From: Myxococcales bacterium
GTDB taxonomy: Bacteria; Myxococcota; Polyangia; Polyangiales; Polyangiaceae
Assembly (NCBI GenBank): GCA_003151595.1
Contig: PLXW01000055.1
Span: 47,432-111,431 of the forward strand
Direction of reading: 5' to 3'
Length of the DNA: 64,000 nucleotides
Position 1 is the first letter of the stretch; the number at the start of each line of letters is the position of its first letter. A program made the translations under genes and the position numbers. Under the pieces are notes generated by a model that searched no databases, was not told the DNA's origin, and saw only the letters and a program-made list of their open reading frames with translations. Shown here piece after piece: positions 1 to 6,480 of the stretch.

Positions 1-748
1 CGACCGCCCCGTCGTGCAGGAGGGGGGCGTTGCTCTCCAACCAATCGCGCCCGTTGATCGAGACGTTGCGGTGGGTGAGAGAGACGCCCTTCGGATTTCC
101 CGTGGTGCCGCTCGTGTAGAGCATGAGCCCGGGCTGATCGAGCGTCACCGCGTCCATTGTGCGCTCGAAGGCGCGCGGGTCTTCGCGATCGCGCATCTGG
201 CCGGCGGTGCGGACGCGCGACCAGGTAATGAAGCGCTTCTCGATGACGTCGAGGGCCGGCACCTTCTTGCCGGAGTCGCGGAGCGAAGTGGCGATGCGCG
301 CGAGGTCGAGGGCGTCGTCGAGGAGCACGATGCGATCGACGTTCGCGTAGCGGTCCCACGCTTCGAGCACGCGGCCGACGAGCGCCGGCGAGTCGACGAA
401 GACCACCTTCGCGTCGCTGTGCTCGACGATGTACGCGGCTTGATCGCTCGTCGACGAGCCGTAGATGGGGACCATCACACCGCCGGCCGCCTGGATCGCC
501 AGCGCCGCGCTCATCCACTCCACGCGATTCGGCGCGAACACGCAGGCGCGCGCGCCCGACGTCACGCCGTTCTGCGCGAGGAAGAGCGCGATCTCCCGGA
601 TCTCGAGAGCGTGCGCGCCCCATGTGACGGCGCGCCAGTCTCCGTCGCCCGTCGGCACCATGTACCGCGGGCGCGAGCGGCGCTCGGAGAGCGAATCGAA
701 GATGGCGCGAGGCGCGATGCTGAGCTCGAGAAACGGTGTGATGTCCAT
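1..748 (-). CDS. AMP-dependent acyl-CoA synthetase/ligase, N-terminal part
   Basis: This gene runs off the left edge, so only about the first 249 codons are visible. ANL enzymes activate a carboxylate with ATP to an acyl-adenylate and then load it onto CoA. The P-loop signature YTSGTTGNPKGV is visible around residue 205, and the upstream region (RYMVPTGDGDWRAVTWG, then FAPNRVEWMSAALAIQAAGG) is typical of long-chain fatty acyl-CoA ligases. The start is the ATG read from 748, because the ATG at 759 is out of frame. The small gene at 776-1060 lies just upstream on the same strand, 27 bases away, so the two are probably cotranscribed. Nearby PHA genes make a link to acyl-CoA or PHA metabolism plausible, but the substrate cannot be read from the sequence. 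Confidence 0.88.
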   Translation of the reverse strand, partial: MDITPFLELSIAPRAIFDSLSERRSRPRYMVPTGDGDWRAVTWGAHALEIREIALFLAQNGVTSGARACVFAPNRVEWMSAALAIQAAGGVMVPIYGSSTSDQAAYIVEHSDAKVVFVDSPALVGRVLEAWDRYANVDRIVLLDDALDLARIATSLRDSGKKVPALDVIEKRFITWSRVRTAGQMRDREDPRAFERTMDAVTLDQPGLMLYTSGTTGNPKGVSLTHRNVSINGRDWLESNAPLLHDGAV

Positions 749-775
749 GATCCCCTCATGACGGTTCGAAACCAA

Positions 776-1060
776 TCAGCGCGACTTCGAGTCCAGCTTC
801 TCTTCGAGATCCATGACCTTGCTCTGAAGCTGGTTGAGCAGGTGCAGCACGCGCTCTTGATCGCGCTTCGTCGACAGCCCCATCTCGCCCCACCACGACG
901 CCTTCGCGGCGTCGGCGGCGGACTTCATCTTCATCGCCGTCGACATCAACGTCCCCGACGGGCCGATGACGAACGGGCTCTTCATCACTTCTTCGAGGAG
1001 CTTCGCGGTGGCTCCTTCCCACGCATCGAATCCCTTTTTCCACTGGTCCCAAATGAACAT
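776..1060 (-). CDS. Small coiled-coil protein, possibly phasin/PhaE-like
   Basis: A 94-residue protein with no signal peptide. The N-terminus is rich in Trp and Lys (WDQWKKGFDAWEG), and the last 30 residues form a heptad-like segment (VLHLLNQLQSKVMDLEEKL). The start is the ATG read from 1060, preceded by a good ribosome binding site (GGAGGCG); the longer open frame upstream has no such signal. Small amphipathic proteins with W-rich starts and a terminal coiled coil occur among PHA granule proteins and PhaE-type synthase subunits. The regulator phaR and another phasin-like gene lie 4.5 kb away, which makes that reading reasonable. It is an inference; I could not assign a family with certainty. 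Confidence 0.6.
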   Translation of the reverse strand: MFIWDQWKKGFDAWEGATAKLLEEVMKSPFVIGPSGTLMSTAMKMKSAADAAKASWWGEMGLSTKRDQERVLHLLNQLQSKVMDLEEKLDSKSR

Positions 1061-1079
1061 GATTCGCCTCCGTGTTTGA

Positions 1080-1919
1080 TCAAAGACCGAAGCGGCGCAC
1101 TTCGGCCGCGGTCGTGAAGTTCTCGTTCGTTTCACCCGTTTGGCTCGTCGCCCGCGCGACCTCGCCGAAACACTCGAAGAAGAAAGACACCTGCCAGCTG
1201 ACGATCGATTCGCCGGCTGAGGGGTCGATGGTGACCTTGGTGCGCAGGCGGTGCGCTTGCGTGAACGTGAGGTCGGGGAGGACGAGCTCACCGGTCGCGT
1301 CGTCGCTCATCTCGTACGTGTCCTGGCTGGCGTACGGGAGACCGCGCAGCGTGCCGTTCACGACGTTGCCGGTGGAGATCCAATGCGCGCCGACGTTCAG
1401 CGGGAACTGCGTGATGGCGACGGGCTGCGTGTACGCGTAGAGCGTCTTGCCTTCGGCCGGCGTCTCGGTCGTCGACGCCAGGCCGTGCAGCCAGATCGCG
1501 TTCGCGTCTGCGTGATAGATCGCTTCGATCGTGTCGCCTGCGTCGAAGGCAGTGACGAACGTACCGCCCGGGAACGAGGCCGCGTACCACTTGCCTGCGA
1601 GCGGCGTGGCCTCGATCTCGATCGTCTGATCGCTGGCGAGGCTCGTCCCCCAATTCCATGTGAGCTGCCCAGTCGCGTTCACCTCTCCCACGATGTCGAC
1701 CGGAGAGGTCGCCCCCTTCGGCGACACGCGGTACTTCACCGGCGTGCCGAGCACCGGCGTCAGCTCGTTCGACGTGATCTGTCCGTCGAGGTTCGGCACG
1801 CACGAGAGCGGCGTGGCCACGCCTGCGTCGTACGCGACCGACGGATCGGGATGCGTCATGTTCTCGCCGCAACCGGCGACGAGAAACGCGAGAGTGCAGG
1901 TGAGGGGGGTGCTTCGCAT
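1080..1919 (-). CDS. Lipoprotein, paralogue of the one at 4422-5399
   Basis: A 279-residue secreted lipoprotein with signal peptide and lipobox (FLVAGC, Cys about 17). It ends in ECFG-x-VA-x-x-TSQ-x-GET followed by AEVRR, the same tail as the larger lipoprotein at 4422-5399. Both also begin their mature domain with a CVPN-x-DG-x-IT segment. The two are therefore clear paralogues. It is the last gene of a four-gene minus-strand operon, starting 2 bases after the stop of the 1922-3505 gene. The function is unknown. The shared fold may be a beta-sandwich that binds a substrate or surface partner, but nothing in the sequence fixes that. Confidence 0.85.
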   Translation of the reverse strand: MRSTPLTCTLAFLVAGCGENMTHPDPSVAYDAGVATPLSCVPNLDGQITSNELTPVLGTPVKYRVSPKGATSPVDIVGEVNATGQLTWNWGTSLASDQTIEIEATPLAGKWYAASFPGGTFVTAFDAGDTIEAIYHADANAIWLHGLASTTETPAEGKTLYAYTQPVAITQFPLNVGAHWISTGNVVNGTLRGLPYASQDTYEMSDDATGELVLPDLTFTQAHRLRTKVTIDPSAGESIVSWQVSFFFECFGEVARATSQTGETNENFTTAAEVRRFGL

Positions 1920-1921
1920 GG

Positions 1922-3505
1922 TTAGAACAGGTACATGAGGCGAACGCGCGCCAGCTGCGCGAGCTTCGCGTCGAGGTGGGACTGCGGGTTGTCGAGACCC
2001 GCGAGCGGAAAGAGGATGCCGTATTCGAGCGCGATGCCGAAGCCGTCACGGCTGGCGTATGCGAGGGTGGGGTCGATTTCGATGCCGAGCGGGCTCTTGC
2101 CGCCGGGGGTCGACGATCCGATCGCGGCCCACGATGCGACGCCCGCGACCTCCGCGCTGAGGACGCCGGGCGCGCTCTGGTAGATGTGCCACTGCGCGTG
2201 CGGGCGGACATAGATCGCGTTCGTCACCGTGCCGATGATCTCGCGGAAGAGGATACGATCGATCCGATAGTCGGGGTGGAAGCGGAAGTTGTCGACGTGC
2301 GTGTCGTAGGGAGGATTCGCTTGCCCGCCGTTGAGATCGCCCGGCTTCGCGAGGGGAGCGGCGATCTTCGGAAAGGCGTTGAAGCCGGGCGCCGAGTCTC
2401 CGCTCGCGTACCCGGCGTCGAGCCCCGCGCCGAGCCGTGACTCCGGCGCGCCGAACGCGCTCTCGAGTGCCGCGCCCATCTGATTCGACGTGACGGGCGT
2501 GTGGTAGAGGACGCCCGGGATCAGCGACGGCTGATCGACGTTCGCCAGGAGCATCGCAAACTCCGCTTCGACCCGCGCGAACGGTGTCGTGAGACGCGCC
2601 CATCCGTCGATCGCCGTCGCTGTGTAGCCGCGCATCATCACTTGCGAAGCGTTGAGCGCCACCGGCACGGCGATCGGCAAATACGTCGCCGGCACGTCGT
2701 CTCCTTGCCAGCGATGCGAGACGTAGGCGCCGTATTCGAACGTGGTCTTCCCGGCGAGGCGGCGCCGCTTTCGCGCCAGCTCGTCACGGAAGTGGAGGAC
2801 AGCGAACGTGACGGTGTGCACCGCAGCAGAGGGGGCGATGTTGAGGAACGTGGCGCCGTTCGCTCCGGCGACGAAGGGGCCGGTGGCGCTGAAGTCGTAG
2901 GCCAGCGCGACGATGTGATCGAGCACGGGCGTGAGAAACGCGAGGCGATCGGCCGAGTCGCCGCTGTCGCAGTCGGCGCAGTCGCCGCCGTTCGCGAGCA
3001 TGCCGAGCCCCCAGGCGTTCCCCATTCGCCCTGCAGCCAGGAGACCCACCGGCGTCAGCGCTTCGCCGTACGCGCGCTTCACGTGGAACACGTTCGACAG
3101 GGAAGCCTGCGCGGTGCTCGTCGCAGGCGCGCCGACGTAGCTACCCCCGAGCGGCTGATCGTCGAACGTGTCGATGCGCGCCTTCACCGCGACGCCGCCG
3201 CCCGGCGCGTAGATCGCGAAGTCGGTCCGCAGCCGCATGTCCGCGTACGTGAGCACCTGCGCGTTCGGATCGCTCAGCGACACCGGATAGAGCGGCTGCC
3301 CCGATGGCGTGAGGCCGCGATCGAGGTCGAGGTTGTCGAGCGCTTCGGCGCGCACGCGCATGTAGCCGTGCACCTGCACGTCGACGCGATCGCGCGCCAC
3401 GATGTCTTGGCCGATGTCCGTGAACCCCGTGGCGTGGGCGGATCGCGGCGCAAGCGCGAGGGCCGCGCCGGCCGCGATGAATGCTGCGCGTGCGAAGGGC
3501 CTCAC
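1922..3505 (-). CDS. Outer-membrane beta-barrel-like protein, TIGR04551-like
   Basis: A 527-residue exported protein. The start is a GTG whose GTGA overlaps the stop of the upstream hydrolase, giving a signal peptide VRPFARAAFIAAGAALALA then cleavage near SAHATG. The mature protein begins GFTDIGQDIVARDRVDVQVHG and continues with many alternating short hydrophobic strands (RLRTDFAIYA, VAVKARIDTF), ending in an aromatic residue (RVRLMYLF) as outer-membrane barrels do. Length and pattern resemble TIGR04551, a Myxococcales-restricted family of unknown function; this match is from memory and needs a profile search. It sits between a hydrolase and a lipoprotein in one operon, so it could be a porin or docking barrel for their substrate. 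Confidence 0.8.
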   Translation of the reverse strand: MRPFARAAFIAAGAALALAPRSAHATGFTDIGQDIVARDRVDVQVHGYMRVRAEALDNLDLDRGLTPSGQPLYPVSLSDPNAQVLTYADMRLRTDFAIYAPGGGVAVKARIDTFDDQPLGGSYVGAPATSTAQASLSNVFHVKRAYGEALTPVGLLAAGRMGNAWGLGMLANGGDCADCDSGDSADRLAFLTPVLDHIVALAYDFSATGPFVAGANGATFLNIAPSAAVHTVTFAVLHFRDELARKRRRLAGKTTFEYGAYVSHRWQGDDVPATYLPIAVPVALNASQVMMRGYTATAIDGWARLTTPFARVEAEFAMLLANVDQPSLIPGVLYHTPVTSNQMGAALESAFGAPESRLGAGLDAGYASGDSAPGFNAFPKIAAPLAKPGDLNGGQANPPYDTHVDNFRFHPDYRIDRILFREIIGTVTNAIYVRPHAQWHIYQSAPGVLSAEVAGVASWAAIGSSTPGGKSPLGIEIDPTLAYASRDGFGIALEYGILFPLAGLDNPQSHLDAKLAQLARVRLMYLF

Positions 3506-4425
3506 GGCTCGTCTTCCGCGAGAAACTCTGCGAGGTCCGCGTTCGAGGTGCCCATCGCTTCGATCATCGGGAAATGACCGCACCGCGGGTAGGTGATGAG
3601 GTGCGCGTGCGGGAGATCGCCGACGAGGCGCTCGCCCACGGTGACCGACGTCACTTCGTCTTCGCGTCCCCAGAGGAGGAGCGTCTTCTGCGTGATCGTT
3701 CGGTAGCGCCCTTCGATCGCCGCGTACCTCTGACCGCGCACCGCCGCGAGCGCTGCGGCGAGCGTGCCCGGTCGATCGAGCGCGCGCTCCACTTCGGTGA
3801 CGAGCTGGTCGGTGACGAAGCGCTCCTTGTCGTAGAACGCGAAGGCCATCCGGTAGTCGGGGTTCTGCCCGTAGTAGAGCGAGAACAACGTCTCGCCGAC
3901 GCCCGGCGCGCGCGACCACAGGAAGAAAGAAGGGAGCTGCGACTCGTAGACCCACGCGTCGTACAGCGCGATGCGCGTGACCCTCTCGGGATGCAGGAGC
4001 GCCATCTCCAGCGCGATCGACGCGCCCCACGAGTGGCCCACCACCGCCGCGCGATCGACGCCGCGCTGATCGAGCAGCGCGTACACCAGCTCGGCTTGCG
4101 CGCGCGGCGAATAGTCCCCTTCGGGGCGGCTGCTCCAGCCGAACCCCTTCATGTCGAGCGCGATCACCCGGTGTGTCTTCTGGAGCTCGGGGATGAGCCC
4201 CTTCCACGTATCGAGCGACGATGCGAAGCCGTGCACCAGCACGACCGCCGGCCCTTCGCCCACGTCGAGGAACCGCACGCGCGCGCCGTTCACGTTCGCG
4301 TAGGCAGCGGTCTTCGGCTCGCCGGGGAGGGGACCGGCGTGAAACGTCATGCATCCAGTGAGCAGGTGCAACATCACCACCGCGGCGAAGAGGACGGGGC
4401 GCGAGGCGTGAGTCCGACCGATCAC
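3502..4425 (-). CDS. Alpha/beta hydrolase lipoprotein
   Basis: A 307-residue serine hydrolase, probably anchored as a lipoprotein: the start region VIGRTHASRPVLFAAVVMLHLLTGC ends in a lipobox (LLTGC). Alpha/beta hydrolase motifs are in order: VLVHGFASS (oxyanion HG), the nucleophile elbow VGHSWGAS (Ser), a later Asp region LLLWGREDEVTS, and CGHFPMIE carrying the catalytic His. The GTG start overlaps the TGA of the upstream gene in GTGA, and its own stop overlaps the next GTG in the same way, so translation of the operon is coupled. Likely an esterase, epoxide hydrolase or C-C hydrolase acting on the outer surface or in the periplasm; the substrate is unknown. Confidence 0.88.
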   Translation of the reverse strand: MIGRTHASRPVLFAAVVMLHLLTGCMTFHAGPLPGEPKTAAYANVNGARVRFLDVGEGPAVVLVHGFASSLDTWKGLIPELQKTHRVIALDMKGFGWSSRPEGDYSPRAQAELVYALLDQRGVDRAAVVGHSWGASIALEMALLHPERVTRIALYDAWVYESQLPSFFLWSRAPGVGETLFSLYYGQNPDYRMAFAFYDKERFVTDQLVTEVERALDRPGTLAAALAAVRGQRYAAIEGRYRTITQKTLLLWGREDEVTSVTVGERLVGDLPHAHLITYPRCGHFPMIEAMGTSNADLAEFLAEDEP

Positions 4426-5399
4426 GGCGTGAGTCTCCGGACCTCGGCGTCGTTCGAGAACTCGGTCCCCGTCTCGCCGCTCTGCGAGGTCACTGAGGCT
4501 ACGGGGCCGAAGCACTCGGCGATGAACGAGTACGAGCGAGTCGTGGTGGGGACTACGCCGAGCGTTCGAGTGAGCACCGTGCTTACGCGCAGCACGGAGA
4601 AGGTACCGTACGGTGTCTTCATCGTGCCGGCCTCGTCGACCTTCGACACGTACGCCTCCGTGTAGAGGCTCGTAATCCCCTCGGCCGTGCCGGTCACGTT
4701 CGACGACGTGCTCCACGTCGCGCCGACGGTGAGAGGAAACTGCAGGGTCACGATTGGCGTCGCGTACGTGAGCTCGGTCTGCGTCGTGCCGCTCGCGGGA
4801 GAGACGACGCCGAGGAGGAGAAGCGAAGCGCTGCTCGCTTCGAAGACTCCGAGGAGCGTCTGCGACGACGAGAGCAGCGAGGCGTATGTCGCGCCGGCGA
4901 AGGTGTTCGCCCACCACGCGCCGGTCGGCGACTGCGTGGTGAAGATGATCGGCTGGTCGCCCGTGAGTGTGCCGGTGAGATCCCACACGCGCGTCCCCGC
5001 GTCGCCGATCGTGCCCGTCGTATCCCATGTCGCGTTCTGCGCCGCGAGGTAGGTCGCGTGCAATCCGGCCTGCATCGGCACTTCCGCTTGCGTGATGGTT
5101 CCGTCGTTGTTCGGGACGCAACCCGCGACCTCGCCGTCACCGAGCGTGGTGGGCGATCCGTCCGCGCCGCCCGCACCATCCACGATAGATGCGTCGCCCC
5201 CGCCAAAGGGGCCGCTGTCCGACGTGCCGGCCTCCGACACCGGCGCCGTCACGCACTGGCCCGAGGCGCTGCACGCGCCCGAGGCGCAGTCGGCTCCGTT
5301 CACGCACTGCGTCCCGCTTCCGCCGGTGCACCCCGCGAACAGCGTCCACGAAGTCGCCAGGGCCGCCACGGCGAGGGACGGAATGGTGCGTTGCATCAT
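4422..5399 (-). CDS. Lipoprotein with Cys-rich N-terminal segment, paralogue of 1080-1919
   Basis: The first gene of the four-gene minus-strand operon, 325 residues from the ATG read at 5399. That start is preceded by GAGGAG, while the longer open frame has no ribosome site. The signal peptide ends in the lipobox LFAGC. Next comes a short Cys-rich stretch (CVNGADCASGACSASGQC), a disulfide-knot motif frequent in myxobacterial surface proteins, then an Asp/Gly-rich linker. The remaining 230 residues match the 1080-1919 lipoprotein in their CVPN-x-DG start and ECFG...AEVRR ending. The role is unknown. The operon order lipoprotein-hydrolase-barrel-lipoprotein suggests a surface complex. Confidence 0.85.
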   Translation of the reverse strand: MMQRTIPSLAVAALATSWTLFAGCTGGSGTQCVNGADCASGACSASGQCVTAPVSEAGTSDSGPFGGGDASIVDGAGGADGSPTTLGDGEVAGCVPNNDGTITQAEVPMQAGLHATYLAAQNATWDTTGTIGDAGTRVWDLTGTLTGDQPIIFTTQSPTGAWWANTFAGATYASLLSSSQTLLGVFEASSASLLLLGVVSPASGTTQTELTYATPIVTLQFPLTVGATWSTSSNVTGTAEGITSLYTEAYVSKVDEAGTMKTPYGTFSVLRVSTVLTRTLGVVPTTTRSYSFIAECFGPVASVTSQSGETGTEFSNDAEVRRLTP

Positions 5400-5499
5400 C
5401 GGTACGGCTCCTCGCGGCAGTGACCGCGCTCTGCCCGGTTCGACCGAGCCTCGATAACGCGGCCAAGATAGTCGGCGCGCGGTCACTGTCAAGGCGCCA

Positions 5500-5514
5500 T
5501 TGTGCACAGCACAA
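5500..5514. promoter_or_regulatory. Candidate PhaR operator upstream of phaR
   Basis: A perfect dyad TTGTGC-ACA-GCACAA lies in the 161-base gap between the divergent lipoprotein operon and phaR. A weaker TGC-ACT-GCA follows at 5535-5543, just before the phaR start. The same TTGTGC-N3-GCACAA dyad recurs at 6083-6097 in front of the phasin. PhaR repressors are known to bind TGC/GCA-type dyads and to regulate their own gene and phasin genes, so autoregulation is likely. The divergent operon could be affected as well. Confidence 0.7.
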
Positions 5515-5560
5515 AATCACCGACTGGCACGCGCTGCACTGCACGGCTAGGATGCCCGCG

Positions 5561-6070
5561 ATGCTCGTCAAGAAGTACGCGAACCGCCGTCTCTACGACA
5601 TGGAAGCGAGCCGCTACGTCACGCTCGAAGAGCTGGCAGAGCGGATCCGCGAGGGGGCCGAGGCTCGGGTGATCGACGCGAAGACCAACGACGATCTCAC
5701 GCAGTCGACGCTCGCCCAGATCATCCTCGAGAGCCGGGGGGCCGCGAAGCTATTGCCGTCGTCGCTCCTCTTGCGGCTGATTCGCATGAACGACGACGCT
5801 CTCGGCGAATTTCTCGGTCGATACATCTCGTGGGCGCTCGACATGTACCTCCAAGCGAAGCAAGGGGCGCAAGCCCTGGCGCCCTACAATCCGCTTGCCA
5901 TGGCGCCGTTCGAGGCCACGAGCGCGATGGCGCGACTCTTCGGCGGAATGGCCGGTTGGCGTGACACGGGCACCAAGACCGCAGCGGCGCCGGCTACCAA
6001 CGACGTGGCCGACCTGCGGCGCGAGCTCGAGGCTCTGAAGAAAGAAGTGAAGAAGCAGAAGCGGCACTGA
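5561..6070 (+). CDS. phaR: PHA synthesis repressor PhaR
   Basis: A DNA-binding regulator of polyhydroxyalkanoate accumulation, 169 residues. The N-terminus MLVKKYANRRLYDMEASRY matches the PHB/PHA accumulation regulator DNA-binding domain (KxYxNRRLYD). It continues with VTLEELAERIREG and DLTQSTLAQIILE, followed by a helical middle and a charged coiled-coil end (LRRELEALKKEVKKQ). In known systems it represses phasin and its own gene and is released by binding nascent PHA. AGGA at 5549-5552 fits the ATG at 5561; an in-frame ATG at 5552 is the alternative start. Matching dyads lie upstream of it and between it and the phasin at 6178. Confidence 0.92.
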   Translation: MLVKKYANRRLYDMEASRYVTLEELAERIREGAEARVIDAKTNDDLTQSTLAQIILESRGAAKLLPSSLLLRLIRMNDDALGEFLGRYISWALDMYLQAKQGAQALAPYNPLAMAPFEATSAMARLFGGMAGWRDTGTKTAAAPATNDVADLRRELEALKKEVKKQKRH

Positions 6071-6081
6071 CGAGAGGTTTT

Positions 6082-6098
6082 GTTGTGCGACGCACAAC
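6082..6098. promoter_or_regulatory. Candidate PhaR operator upstream of the phasin
   Basis: A perfect dyad GTTGTGC-GAC-GCACAAC sits 12 bases after the phaR stop and 8 bases before a -35 element. Its core is the same TTGTGC-N3-GCACAA as at 5500-5514. Its position directly beside the promoter at 6106-6133 suits control of the phasin by PhaR. Confidence 0.72.
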
Positions 6099-6105
6099 GA
6101 GACCC

Positions 6106-6133
6106 TTGACACCGCTGGTTCGCGCTTTATCTT
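6106..6133 (+). promoter_or_regulatory. Sigma-70-like promoter of the phasin gene
   Basis: TTGACA at 6106-6111 is a perfect -35. TATCTT at 6128-6133 is a fair -10 after 16 bases. This is the best promoter match I noticed in the window, and it leads into a leader of about 40 bases before the phasin ATG at 6178. The adjacent dyad suggests repression by PhaR. Confidence 0.65.
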
Positions 6134-6177
6134 TCGGCGCCGTTGAAGGCAATTTCGCCTGAAAACGGAGATGAACC

Positions 6178-6465
6178 ATGAGCGCCAACGAAGCTTCGCA
6201 ATCGCAGCAATCCGTCACCACGTTCCCCTGGCAGCGCGCCGTCGCCGAGCAGATCGAGCGATGGGACGCCGTCGTCAACGACGTCATGGCGGCGGTGGGC
6301 AAGCTCGAGACCCGAGGGTTCGAGCAGGCTTGCGCCAACGCCGATGAGGCCGCTCGCCTCACCAAGGAGTCGGCGGCCTACGCGAGCCTCCTCGGTGCGC
6401 AGTGGCGCAAGCTCGCCATCGACGCCACGCGACAGGCGTTCGAGACGTTCAGCGCGAAGGTCTGA
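6178..6465 (+). CDS. Small phasin-like granule protein
   Basis: A 95-residue, fully helical, soluble protein with no signal peptide. It starts MSANEASQSQQSVTTFPWQRAV when read in two pieces, and contains an amphipathic helix pattern (QIERWDAVVNDVMAAVGKLE) followed by Ala-rich helices and a terminal FETFSAKV. Phasins coat PHA granules and are typically made under PhaR control. The location directly behind phaR, with a PhaR-type dyad and a strong promoter, supports this more than the sequence alone does. It is shorter than many phasins, as is also true of the coiled-coil protein at 776-1060. Confidence 0.7.
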   Translation: MSANEASQSQQSVTTFPWQRAVAEQIERWDAVVNDVMAAVGKLETRGFEQACANADEAARLTKESAAYASLLGAQWRKLAIDATRQAFETFSAKV

Positions 6466-6480
6466 GCGGCGAGAGGCTGC

